DNA of 64,000 bases, from assembly GCA_910579935.1 (NCBI GenBank), contig CAJTVQ010000011.1, positions 8,422 through 72,421 on the forward strand. The letters are read 5' to 3'. The notes below the pieces were generated by a model. It saw only the letters and a program-made list of their open reading frames with translations, did not search any database and was not told the origin of the DNA. The position numbers and the translations under genes were made by a program. Source of the DNA: an uncultured Lachnospiraceae bacterium. GTDB taxonomy: Bacteria; Bacillota; Clostridia; Lachnospirales; Lachnospiraceae. Positions 34,037-42,835 of this stretch are shown here, in pieces; position 1 is the first letter of the stretch, and every line of letters begins with the position of its first letter.

Positions 34037-35278
34037 TTACTGCGCTGCTTCGTCTGTCCCGTTCTCTTCCGGTGCGCTCCCGCTCTCTGTTTCCACAGTC
34101 AGATACTTCAATTCACCTTTATTATCCGTAATGTTATATCCCTCTATCAGGCTATTGACATAATCCGAGGTTTTCTGGCTTGCAATGGTATTGGAAATAT
34201 TTTCATCATCGGCTTCGTCATAATACCGGTTTATAAATTGCACTACATAGCACCGGTTTCCTTCCGTATCCTCTATAACGGTAATGTCTCCTTCCGCTCT
34301 TCCGTCTTCATACAGCCAGTCGCTGATGGCAGCCGGTGTTCCGGAATAGTATGCACCCTCCCGAAGGGATGCATCTGTCTCGGAATCTTCATAAGAAGCT
34401 TTATTTTCTTCCGTTGCATTCTCCACACAAAGTTCCTTAAAATCAGCCCCTCCCTGACGGGCCTCCAACATAGCCTCTGCTTTACTTTTAGCATCTGACA
34501 TTGCTTTATTTACTTCTTCCTCCGAAGCGCCTTCGGCAGCTTCCGCATCAAATATAAAACTTCTGTAATCTACTTTGTCATAGCTTTGCACATTCTGCTC
34601 ATAATACTCTTTAATTTCCTGTACCCCAGGTGCATTCTGCTCAATGAGGTGATCATAATATGCATTTGAAAGTATACCTTCTTTTAAATAAGGTTCCATA
34701 TTCTTCTCTGTAGCATATTCACCATAAATCGTTTTATAGTATTCTTTTACCGATACTCCTGCAGATTCCGCACCTGTCTGCAAACTGCTGACCGCAACGG
34801 CATATTCTTCCCCCGTATCATAGGTGAAACCATTAGCTGCTGCATCATCCGTCAATGCCTTTGTCTGCTTAATCTGTTCTACCGTCAGTTCATCAAAAAA
34901 GTCCTTCCAGGTCAGATTCTCCGTATACTGCTGATTTGCCAAATCAGATGTCGTATCTACGCCCATATAAGACATTAAACTAGAATAATTATTTAATGTA
35001 GCCTGATAATAATAATCATATTCCAGTTTTGTTACCTTATGGTTTCCTATTGTCACATAGGCATCTTTTGTCGCCGATCTTTTATTCCAAACAGACACTC
35101 CGACAGAACCTGCGATTGCCGCCATGATCACTACGCATACCGCAATCAGGCTGATGCGGAATATTTTTTCATCCCGCTTGTCTTTTTCTTCCTGCTTTCT
35201 TCTTGCTTCCATCTTGCGGTCATATTTGGTCTGAATCTTCTGCCCATTCTCCGCCTGCGGCTTATTTTTCTTTGCCAT
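34037..35278 (-). CDS. Membrane-anchored PrsA/SurA-like foldase
   Basis: A 413-residue protein with a charged cytosolic N-terminus (residues 1-42), one membrane segment (about 43-65, ISLIAVCVVIMAAIAGSVGVSV) and a long extracytoplasmic part. The SurA-like N-domain starts at VTIGNHKVTKLEYDYYYQA; a weak parvulin-like region (DYRSFIFDAEA, ARQGGADFKELC, GDITVIEDTEGNRCYVVQF) follows. A role in folding exported proteins is inferred. AGAGGAGG precedes the ATG. It is transcribed alone and ended by the hairpin at 33961-34001. Confidence 0.82.
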   Translation of the reverse strand: MAKKNKPQAENGQKIQTKYDRKMEARRKQEEKDKRDEKIFRISLIAVCVVIMAAIAGSVGVSVWNKRSATKDAYVTIGNHKVTKLEYDYYYQATLNNYSSLMSYMGVDTTSDLANQQYTENLTWKDFFDELTVEQIKQTKALTDDAAANGFTYDTGEEYAVAVSSLQTGAESAGVSVKEYYKTIYGEYATEKNMEPYLKEGILSNAYYDHLIEQNAPGVQEIKEYYEQNVQSYDKVDYRSFIFDAEAAEGASEEEVNKAMSDAKSKAEAMLEARQGGADFKELCVENATEENKASYEDSETDASLREGAYYSGTPAAISDWLYEDGRAEGDITVIEDTEGNRCYVVQFINRYYDEADDENISNTIASQKTSDYVNSLIEGYNITDNKGELKYLTVETESGSAPEENGTDEAAQ

Positions 35279-35353
35279 TGGTGATGATCCTCCTCTTATC
35301 TTACATACTTTTCATGATACCCTTTCTTTTAGCCGTTTATCATTATACACCTC

Positions 35354-35403
35354 AATTGTGATATCCGTGTGAATTTTCCGTTTCTGCCGTTTGTATCACA
35401 ATT
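35354..35403. promoter_or_regulatory. Inverted repeat upstream of the foldase gene
   Basis: AATTGTGATA (35354-35363) and TATCACAATT (35394-35403) form a perfect ten-base inverted repeat with a 30-base spacer, between a TATAAT-bearing promoter candidate (around 35425) and the start codon. It may be a two-site operator or an mRNA hairpin. Confidence 0.45.
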
Positions 35404-35511
35404 ATACGCATTGTTTTTTATTATACTCTGTGTGGAAGGGGTTTGTCGATATTTTTTTATTGATTTGTTTCCTTACGCAGCCCGTGTGCCTCTTAGCGGC
35501 ATACTTATAAA

Positions 35512-35546
35512 ACACCGGCAGGAGATATATACCCCTGCCGGCGTGT
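35512..35546 (-). terminator. Terminator of the flotillin gene
   Basis: On the minus strand GCCGGCAGG and CCTGCCGGT form a GC-rich stem with a loop containing TATATAT, followed by GTTTTAT. Confidence 0.75.
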
Positions 35547-35575
35547 CCGAACTGTTATAATCAGTAATCTTTCCC

Positions 35576-37096
35576 TTACGTACTCACAGCGCCATCCATT
35601 TCCTTCGCTACTGCCGCCGCCACCGCTGCATTCACGGCTTCCCTGCTCTCCCCGTCACCAACCGCAATGTTAATATTCCGGTTTACCTTTGCGTCATATG
35701 TCCCTGCTTTGACGATTTCCGCAAGGTCAATTCCCACTGTATCTTTCATTGTTTCAAACAGCCTTGCCATCACTGCCGGAACATTGTCCGCTACGGAACT
35801 GACACCGTTGGACTGGTCGCCTCCTCCGATAATCGTAATCTTATCAATCTGGGTGAGAGGTTCAGCAATCTTGGCCGCAATCTCCGGCAGAACACCGATC
35901 AGCATCTCTGCCATGGCCGCATTATTATACTTCTGGTAAGCCTCCGCCTTTTTCTCCATGGCCTCCGCTTCCGCAATACCTTTTGCACGGATTGCTTCCG
36001 CTTCCGCTTCACCTACCATACGGATTCCGGCAGCTTCCTGCTCTTTTGCAAATTTCTGTGCTTCCGCTTTTGCCTTCATGGCATCTGCTTCTCTTTCCTG
36101 CTCGAACTTCTCGGCTTCCGCCTTTCTCTGCCTTTCATACAGTTCCGCATCGGACTGCTGCTGGCGGGCGAACCGGTCGGCTTCCGCTCTCTTGCGCACT
36201 TCCGCATCCAGGGCTTTTTCCCTTACCTGCGCTTCCCTCTCTTTTAAGGTAACTTCTTTTTCCTGCTTTGCAATGCTTGCTTCCGCCGTAGCGACTTCTA
36301 TCGTCTTTCTCTGTTCCTGTTCCTGAATACTGTAAGCCGCGTCCGCTTCCGCTTTTTTCGTATCCTCTAATTTCTTTAACTCGGACTTTTGCAGGGAAAG
36401 TTCATTGTTCTTCTTGGCAATTTCCCTCTCCGCATTGATGCGGGCATCATTTGCCTGGCGGTCCGCTTCCGCTTTGGCCACGGCAATTTCTTTCTCCGCT
36501 TCCGCTTTGGCAATGGCTGCCTTTTTCTTAATCTGTGAAATATTATCAATACCTAAATCATCGATCACGCCGTTGCTGTCAGCAAAATTCTGAACGTTAA
36601 AGCTGACTATGTCAAGACCCATGGCTGCAAGATCAGGTTCTGCATTTTCCTTTACCAGATTGGCAAATTTTTGTCTGTCGCTGACCATCTCCTCCAGTCT
36701 CATACGCCCGACGATTTCTCTCATGTTGCCTTCCAGCACTTCTCTTGCAATGCCGGCTATGTACTGCGTATTCTGGTTCAGGAAATTCTCCGCCGCCAGC
36801 GCCAGTCTCTGGGGCTCGCTGCTGATCTTCACGTTCACAGCGGCATCCACCTGAATATTGATATAATCCGCAGTAGGAACTGCATTGGACGTCTTAACGT
36901 CAATGGCGATCAGTTTCAGGCTCAGTTTATCCATCCGCTCCAGATACGGGATTTTTATACTTGCCTTTCCGATAATGGTTCTTTTGTTCAATCCGGAAAT
37001 AATAAATGCCGTATCCGGCGGCGCTTTCTTGTAACCTGTTACAAGGATGATGACTACGAGCACAACTACCATTCCGCCTATTATAAAACCTATCAT
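35576..37096 (-). CDS. Flotillin-family SPFH membrane protein
   Basis: A 506-residue protein with one N-terminal membrane segment (residues 2-20), an SPFH/Band 7 domain (about 25-190) and a long coiled coil (about 190-400) full of AEA/KAEAE repeats, the hallmark of flotillins (FloT/YuaG). The C-terminal part has the conserved LPEIAAKIAEPLTQIDKITIIGG. Flotillins form scaffold-like membrane microdomains. It is 23 bases downstream of the cytidylate-kinase-like gene, so the two may be co-transcribed. Confidence 0.93.
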   Translation of the reverse strand: MIGFIIGGMVVVLVVIILVTGYKKAPPDTAFIISGLNKRTIIGKASIKIPYLERMDKLSLKLIAIDVKTSNAVPTADYINIQVDAAVNVKISSEPQRLALAAENFLNQNTQYIAGIAREVLEGNMREIVGRMRLEEMVSDRQKFANLVKENAEPDLAAMGLDIVSFNVQNFADSNGVIDDLGIDNISQIKKKAAIAKAEAEKEIAVAKAEADRQANDARINAEREIAKKNNELSLQKSELKKLEDTKKAEADAAYSIQEQEQRKTIEVATAEASIAKQEKEVTLKEREAQVREKALDAEVRKRAEADRFARQQQSDAELYERQRKAEAEKFEQEREADAMKAKAEAQKFAKEQEAAGIRMVGEAEAEAIRAKGIAEAEAMEKKAEAYQKYNNAAMAEMLIGVLPEIAAKIAEPLTQIDKITIIGGGDQSNGVSSVADNVPAVMARLFETMKDTVGIDLAEIVKAGTYDAKVNRNINIAVGDGESREAVNAAVAAAVAKEMDGAVST

Positions 37097-37119
37097 TTTT
37101 TATACCTGTTTCCTTTCTG

Positions 37120-37713
37120 TCAGCCTTTTACTGCTTCCTCCAGCAGTCTGATGCATAAATCCATTCCCAGCTTTCCGCTGTCCATGGACAATCCGAAGTA
37201 TTTCGGACTTCCCCATTCCCATTTTGTCACGGAATTGAAAAATCCGCTTCTTCTCTTATCGATCTTTTTCAAAGTACTCTCGGCCTCGGACTCTTTCAGA
37301 CCTTCCTTCTCCATCGCCCTTTTAATCCTCTTATCCGTATCCGCATGGATAAATACTCTGAGGCAGTCTTCCCTTTCCCGCAAAATATATCCTGCCGCAC
37401 GTCCTACAATCACGCATCCTCCTTCTTCCGCAGCCTTTTCTATAATATTCTTTTCCGCCTCAAACAATTTTTCCGTCAATGATAAATTCTTGTCATTCCC
37501 TCCGATCGGAGTCTTGGAAAGATTGAAAATAAAACTGCCGGTTGGGGTTTCCTCTAAATTCTCAATATAAATAGACGCAATCTGAAGTTCCTGTGCCGCT
37601 TTTGTCAGAATATTGCGGTCATAAAGTTTATACCCCAGGGCACTTGCCAGTTTCTTTCCGATTTCGTTGCCTCCGCTGGCATATTCGCGTTCAATGGTTA
37701 TCACATGATACAT
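37120..37713 (-). CDS. Cytidylate kinase-like protein
   Basis: A 197-residue P-loop protein of the cytidylate-kinase-like family, distinct from housekeeping Cmk. It begins MYHVITIEREYASGGNEIGKKLA, the family's modified P-loop, and has VIVGRAAGYILRE, a lid region DTDKRIKRAMEKEGLKESEAE and KIDKRRSGFFN. GGGAG eight bases upstream supports the ATG at 37713 over the one at 37731. Such proteins are frequent in Clostridia; their substrate is not known. It precedes the flotillin gene. Confidence 0.88.
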   Translation of the reverse strand: MYHVITIEREYASGGNEIGKKLASALGYKLYDRNILTKAAQELQIASIYIENLEETPTGSFIFNLSKTPIGGNDKNLSLTEKLFEAEKNIIEKAAEEGGCVIVGRAAGYILREREDCLRVFIHADTDKRIKRAMEKEGLKESEAESTLKKIDKRRSGFFNSVTKWEWGSPKYFGLSMDSGKLGMDLCIRLLEEAVKG

Positions 37714-37948
37714 TCTGCTCACTCCCTTCATTTTATGTAAAATAATTGTATCTGCTACTATATTTTATTATAGACAATTCATCTGTTTTCTTCAATTCTT
37801 TTTTACAAAATTCCAAAAACTTTCATAATATTTGACAATATTTTTTTCATATGATAACACTATAATAGCATCTGGAAATTATTCCGGCATTAGATACATC
37901 CGACTGTAAACCAAACCGCAGGAACAAAGAAAGGCAGAAGCTGCAGAC

Positions 37949-38543
37949 ATGATTACCAATGAAATCATCAACCGCGCCATTGACTATATTTTACAGCATA
38001 TCAGTGAAGAGCTGTCTATTGAGGACGTAGCGGAATACTGCCATTTTTCAAAATTTCATTTCAGCAGGATGTGAAATGGAATCCTTAGAAGAATGCAGCC
38101 GGAAAATTATGATAAAAGAACTGCCTGACTTTTTTGTATTATACGAACGGAGAATCGGTAATTACCGGTCGCTTAGCGGACAATGGAGTGATTTTCTTGA
38201 AAAATACCGGAACTATATCACGAACCATACAGTATTTTTAGAACGGACATTTGACGACCCATCCATAACGGATACGGATACCTGCCTTTATGATATCTGC
38301 ATGAGCGTGGACAAAAACTGTACACTGGAAAATACCTGCACCATACAGGGCGGAACCTGTGCAGTATATCCTTTTCGGGGACTGGCAAAACATATCTATG
38401 CCGCTTACCAAACCATTTTCAATATATGGCTTCCGCAGTCACGCTATACATTGGACAACCGCTGCGGCTTTGATATCTACCGCACTATTGACTGTGATTC
38501 CATGTATATGGAGCTAGATATCTGTCTGCCTGTGAAATCATAA
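37949..38543 (+). pseudogene. AraC-type regulator with GyrI-like domain, internally deleted
   Basis: Two disconnected pieces of one regulator. The first (37949-38074) is the start of an AraC-type domain, EDVAEYCHFSKFHFSRM, which stops at TGA right after the first helix-turn-helix. The second (38076-38543, another frame) is a GyrI-like effector-binding domain: ELPDFFVLYERRIGNY, YELDICLP-like end. In intact homologues about 60-70 more residues of the DNA-binding domain lie between. An internal deletion with frameshift explains this. The second piece could still be translated alone as a 155-residue effector-binding protein. The gene precedes a truncated MATE gene, the usual partner of such regulators. 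Confidence 0.8.
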
Positions 38544-38664
38544 AAGCAAGAATTCAGAAGTTTCCATTTCCATTCCCTGCTATTATAAATACTGCTCTGA
38601 AACAATTCCAAACTAACTTCCATCACATTAAAATTCAATACTTCAGAAAAAGGAGAAACCATTC

Positions 38665-39585
38665 ATGAACTTGGAAAACATAAGACAGCACACCATAAAA
38701 ACCATTCTGCAATTTTCTGTCCCATCCATTATTGCAATGGTCTTAACTTCCCTGATCACCGTTGCAGACGGATTTTTCATCGGAAACTATATTGGAAAAG
38801 ACGGCATCGCCGCCGTAAACTTAGGCCTTCCGGTTATCTACCTGTTTCTCGCGATCGGGCTGATGGTATCGGTAGGAGGCGTCTCCATTGCAGGTATGTC
38901 GCTCGGCGCAAAAGATTTTGCGAAATGCAATCAGATATTCCGCCAGACCATATTCACTACCGCCCTGCTCGCTGTCCTTACGGGTTTATTTGTCTGCATC
39001 TTTTTTGAATCCATGCTTGACTTTCTGAGAGCGGAAGGCTGTGTCAGGGAATATTTCCGGACTTATTACAGGATTATGCTTTTAGAACTTATCCTGATGG
39101 TCGTTAACTCTTCCTTCGGCATGTTTATCCGAGGGGAAGGAAATCCGCAGTTTTATATGAAAATCAACATTTTAAGTATTTTTACCAATATTATCCTGGA
39201 TTATGTATTTGCAGGCATCTTTCAGACAGGTGTCGCCGGAATTGCCGCCGCCTCCCTGATTTCCGCCATCCTTTCCCTGATCTGTATTTTATGGTACTTC
39301 AGAAAAAGAGCCAAAATATACCGTCTCGAAGCCATATCCTTTTCCGCGGAGATATTAAAAACCACTTTCCTAAACGGCAGCTCCGAATTCATAGGGGAAA
39401 TGTCCACCGGAATCGCAATGTTTGCGTATAATTTCGTAATCATGAGAAAAATCGGCGTAGACGGCGTAACCGCTTTTACCATCGTTGGATACATCTCTTA
39501 TGTCTTCAGCGAGAATAAGGTATCTTGTATAAGTTTAGAAAAATTGATATTATTTTTTAAATGCACATTTACAATGGTTTATTGA
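38665..39585 (+). pseudogene. MATE transporter truncated after about 280 residues
   Basis: The first 280 or so codons are a normal MATE transporter (FSVPSIIAMVLTSLITVADG, GEGNPQFYMKINIL, GSSEFIGEMSTGIAMFAYNF), with AAAAGGAG before the ATG. At about 39510, after FTIVGYISYVFS, the homology stops and the frame continues with unrelated residues to a stop at 39585; a full protein would have about 450. The DNA beyond the break is AT-richer, so a deletion or insertion replaced the second half. A six- to seven-helix product is unlikely to transport. Confidence 0.85.
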
Positions 39586-39790
39586 TGATCCGATCGATTA
39601 TATTCATAAAATAAATGGTACAGATAAGGATTTGGCTGCGCATTTTAAAATCATAAAGAAATATGGCGTTGTATTTAAAATGGACATAAATAAGCACAAA
39701 ATGTCAGGAATTTTTACTGAACATCCTATAAAATACATGATAGAAGGAGACAGCGTATGGAATGGGTACAGTCAATTAATAAGGCAATAG
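39563..39790 (+). pseudogene. Unidentified C-terminal gene fragment
   Basis: In a frame different from the truncated MATE, about 72 open codons read QWFIDDPIDYIHKINGTDKD and continue to YMIEGDSVWNGYSQLI before TAG. The composition looks protein-like, but there is no start codon context and it overlaps the start of the next AraC gene. I do not recognise the family. It marks the foreign side of the MATE break. Confidence 0.3.
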
Positions 39791-40623
39791 AATATATGGA
39801 AAATCACTTGACGGAAGATATACATTGCGAAGATGTTTCCAAATATGTGCATATTTCATCGTTTCATTTCCAAAGAGTGTTTAACCTTTTAACAGGTATG
39901 ACTGTGGGCGAATACATTAGAAAAAGAAGGCTGTCCTTAGCGGGAGAAGAATTAACAAGGCAAAACACAAAAGTTACTGATGTTGCATTTAAGTATGCTT
40001 ATAATTCTCCGGAAAGCTTTACGAAAGCTTTTACCAGATTTCATGGGATTACTCCAAGCCAGGTCAAAAAGGGAAATGAACTGAAATCCTTTAATAAGCT
40101 TGTTGTTAAAATATCAGTGGAAGGTGGTACCGTCATGGATTATCGCATTGAGAAAAAAGAAGAATTCAGACTGCTTGTATATGCTAAAATGTTTACGGAA
40201 GAAAGCAGCGAAAAAGGAATTCCCGCGTTTTGGGAAGAGTATTATCAAAATGAAATATATAAAAAGGCACCGGGATATTTAGGTATTTGCGCCCAGGAAA
40301 AAGACAGCGCTGAAGAATTTATGTACGGAATAGGATGCGATGCCGGGGATGTGAAAGAAATACCGGAAGGTTTTCACATTATCAGTATTCCGGCTTATAC
40401 ATGGGCTATTTTTAAATGTGTAGGACCAACACCGGATGCGATTCAAAAAACGTGGGAAAATATTTACCGTGAATGGCTTCCGGGAGCAGATTATGAATTG
40501 ATCCCTGATTATGATATTGAAAACTATTTACCGGGAGACAACTCTTCTTGTGATTATGTCAGCGAAATATGGATTCCCGTAACGGAGAGAAAGAATGGAA
40601 AAAGTGAAGCAAAAAGCGTTTGA
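39757..40623 (+). CDS. AraC-family regulator with GyrI-like effector domain
   Basis: An intact 288-residue regulator. The AraC DNA-binding domain fills residues 1-108 (two helix-turn-helix units: EDVSKYVHISSFHFQRVF and VTDVAFKYAYNSPESFTKAF, ending GITPSQVKKG). The C-terminal 150 residues are a GyrI-like domain that binds hydrophobic drugs or metabolites (IPAYTWAIFKCVGPTPDAIQKTW, EIWIPV). AGAAGGAG precedes the ATG. Codon use is AT-richer than in the genes around it, which suggests separate acquisition. It has the same architecture as the broken regulator at 37949, but is not a copy of it. Confidence 0.9.
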   Translation: MEWVQSINKAIEYMENHLTEDIHCEDVSKYVHISSFHFQRVFNLLTGMTVGEYIRKRRLSLAGEELTRQNTKVTDVAFKYAYNSPESFTKAFTRFHGITPSQVKKGNELKSFNKLVVKISVEGGTVMDYRIEKKEEFRLLVYAKMFTEESSEKGIPAFWEEYYQNEIYKKAPGYLGICAQEKDSAEEFMYGIGCDAGDVKEIPEGFHIISIPAYTWAIFKCVGPTPDAIQKTWENIYREWLPGADYELIPDYDIENYLPGDNSSCDYVSEIWIPVTERKNGKSEAKSV

Positions 40624-40687
40624 ATATTTTATACAATGATATATCTTGTAACTTTTTTTCTTATTTTGTCATGCATCCGCAAACCCC

Positions 40688-40716
40688 TTGTATTCCTTTT
40701 TTTCTATTGTTATACT
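40688..40716 (+). promoter_or_regulatory. Sigma-A promoter of nagB-nagA
   Basis: TTGTAT (40688-40693) and TATACT (40711-40716) are exactly 17 bases apart, predicting a leader of about 35 bases before nagB. Confidence 0.65.
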
Positions 40717-40757
40717 GAAATCGGAACATTAACACCATAATAAAAGGAGAAGGGGTT

Positions 40758-41483
40758 ATGAAAATTATTCAAGCAGAAAACTATGATCAGATGAGCCATA
40801 TCGCGGCAAACTACATTTCCGCACAGATTACCTTAAAACCAGATTGTGTCCTCGGACTCGCCACAGGTTCCTCACCGGTAGGCACTTACCAGCAGTTAAT
40901 CAGGCAGTATCAGGCGGGAGACCTGGATTTTTCCGAAGTTTCCAGTATAAATTTGGATGAATACCGGGGACTTTCACCGGAAAATGACCAGAGTTACCGT
41001 TATTTTATGGATACCAACCTTTTTAACCATGTAAATATTGACAAAAACCGTACTTATGTTCCCGACGGTCTGGAACCGGATTCGCATAAAGCATGTAGGG
41101 ACTATGATGCCATTATACGAACTCACGGTAGCATCGACCTTCAGCTTTTGGGATTGGGAAATAACGGACATATAGGCTTTAATGAGCCTGCCGATACTTT
41201 TGCCAAGGGAACCCATTGCGTCGATCTAACACCAAGTACCATCCAGGCCAACGCACGTTTTTTTGCTTCCATGGATGAAGTCCCGAAACAGGCATATACT
41301 ATGGGCATACAGTCCATCATGCAAGCAAAAAAGATACTTGTCATCGTAAGCGGAACGGCAAAAGCCGGAATCGTTAAAGAAGCTTTCACCGGACCGGTCA
41401 CTCCGCAGGTTCCGGCTTCCATACTTCAGCTTCACCCGGATGTAACCGTTGTTGCTGACAAGGATGCCCTCTCCCTTTTGTAA
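40758..41483 (+). CDS. nagB: Glucosamine-6-phosphate deaminase
   Basis: A 241-residue NagB, which converts glucosamine-6-phosphate to fructose-6-phosphate and ammonia. Family motifs: LGLATGSSPVGTYQQL, the active-site INLDEYRGL, the LGLGNNGHIGFNEP loop and IMQAKKILVIVSG. AAAAGGAGAAGGGG precedes the ATG. The length is that of the short Gram-positive form without the allosteric C-terminal tail. nagA follows 21 bases later, so the two act in sequence on N-acetylglucosamine-6-phosphate. Confidence 0.97.
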   Translation: MKIIQAENYDQMSHIAANYISAQITLKPDCVLGLATGSSPVGTYQQLIRQYQAGDLDFSEVSSINLDEYRGLSPENDQSYRYFMDTNLFNHVNIDKNRTYVPDGLEPDSHKACRDYDAIIRTHGSIDLQLLGLGNNGHIGFNEPADTFAKGTHCVDLTPSTIQANARFFASMDEVPKQAYTMGIQSIMQAKKILVIVSGTAKAGIVKEAFTGPVTPQVPASILQLHPDVTVVADKDALSLL

Positions 41484-41504
41484 ACAGGAAGGAGTAATAT
41501 AAAT

Positions 41505-42677
41505 ATGCTCATAAAAAATGGTTTCGTATTTACGGAAGCACAAAAATTTCTTCCCCTCTCCATCCGGACGGACAACGATATCATAACTGAACTGATAAGG
41601 GAAGAAAGCGGAATACAGCAGACAGAAGAAAAGGAACCCGTAATTGACGCTGCCGGATGTTATGTCATTCCCGGCTTAACCGATATCCATTTCCACGGCT
41701 GTGACGGATATGATTTTTGTGATAACAGCCTGGAATCCTGCAAAGCCATTGCATCCTTTTGCTTAAAAAACGGCGTGACTTCCATCTGTCCTGCAACCAT
41801 GACCATGCCGGCGGAAACCTTGGACGGAATCTGCGAAACGGCGGCTTCCTTTTTTTCCATACAGTCCGGACGGCAGACAGAAAAACAGGAAGACAGGAGT
41901 TATGCCGACCTGATCGGTATCCATATGGAGGGGCCTTTTATCAGCAGGGCAAAAAAGGGTGCACAGAATGAAGCCCATATCCTTCCCCCTGACAGCGCCC
42001 TTATCGAACGCTGGCTGAACCTTTCCAACGGACTGGTGAAACTGGTATCACTTGCACCGGAACTGCCGGGTGCTCTTTCCTGTATCGAATCCTGCAAAAA
42101 TAAAACAGCTTTTTCTGTTGCCCATACGGAAGCAGACTATGCCGCGGCAAAAGCAGCCATGGACGCAGGAGCGCTGCATGTCACCCATCTGTACAATGCC
42201 ATGCCTCCTTTCCATCACAGGGACAGCGGAGTCATCGGCGCGGCATCTGACACGAAAAACTGCTATGTGGAACTGATCTGCGATGGACTGCATATTTCAG
42301 CGCCGGTAGTCCGCGCCACCTTCCGCCTGTTTGAAGGACGTGTCATCCTGATCAGCGACAGTATGCGTGCAGCCGGAAAACCTGACGGCACGTATACCTT
42401 GGGAGGACAGGAAGTTACCGTAAAGAAAAACAAAGCTACCCTTTCGGACGGTACGATTGCAGGAAGCGTAACACCGCTTTTTCAATGTATGCTTACTGCC
42501 GTTTCCATGGGTATTCCTTTGGAAACCGCCGTTGCGGCTGCTACTGTCAATCCCTGCCGTTCTATTGGTATGGATCACCTTTATGGAAGTATCTCCCCCG
42601 GAAAAAAAGCCCACTTTCTCCTTTTAGACAGAGAAACCTTACAAATAAAACGCATCATAAAAGGGGCTGTCGGGTAA
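41505..42677 (+). CDS. nagA: N-acetylglucosamine-6-phosphate deacetylase
   Basis: A 390-residue amidohydrolase that removes acetate from GlcNAc-6-phosphate to feed NagB. Motifs in order: PGLTDIHFHGCDGYDF, the metal-binding Glu in IHMEGPFI, the metal-binding His in VAHTEAD and THLYNAMPPFHHRDSG, and the catalytic Asp in ISDSMRAAGKPDG. The last codons (KGAVG) coincide with GGGGCTGTCGGG, which resembles the terminal repeat of an IS1182-type element whose remnant follows; the natural C-terminus may have been replaced by a few residues. All active-site parts are upstream of this. Confidence 0.95.
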   Translation: MLIKNGFVFTEAQKFLPLSIRTDNDIITELIREESGIQQTEEKEPVIDAAGCYVIPGLTDIHFHGCDGYDFCDNSLESCKAIASFCLKNGVTSICPATMTMPAETLDGICETAASFFSIQSGRQTEKQEDRSYADLIGIHMEGPFISRAKKGAQNEAHILPPDSALIERWLNLSNGLVKLVSLAPELPGALSCIESCKNKTAFSVAHTEADYAAAKAAMDAGALHVTHLYNAMPPFHHRDSGVIGAASDTKNCYVELICDGLHISAPVVRATFRLFEGRVILISDSMRAAGKPDGTYTLGGQEVTVKKNKATLSDGTIAGSVTPLFQCMLTAVSMGIPLETAVAAATVNPCRSIGMDHLYGSISPGKKAHFLLLDRETLQIKRIIKGAVG

Positions 42678-42711
42678 TGACACTTTTTAGACCTGTTTCT
42701 CCCAAAAAGAT

Positions 42712-42769
42712 ATCTCCCGCAGAATTCCGTGCTTTTCAGCATGGACTCTTCTGCGGGAGATGCTTTTTT
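42712..42769. terminator. Strong hairpin terminator after nagA
   Basis: A 13-base perfect stem (ATCTCCCGCAGAA with TTCTGCGGGAGAT) is followed by GC and six T residues. On the minus strand TTTTT also follows, so it can end transcripts from both sides. It may belong to the insertion sequence rather than to nagA. Confidence 0.85.
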
Positions 42770-42835
42770 CTTGTTGATCATCCTATTTTAGGGCGCAAAA
42801 ACCCCTTGGTGCTGATTCGGGCAGCGCTCTTTTCC

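Noticed and set aside
35958..36326. Long plus-strand open frame
   Set aside because: It is the antisense shadow of the Ala/Glu-rich flotillin coiled coil and has no ribosome binding site.
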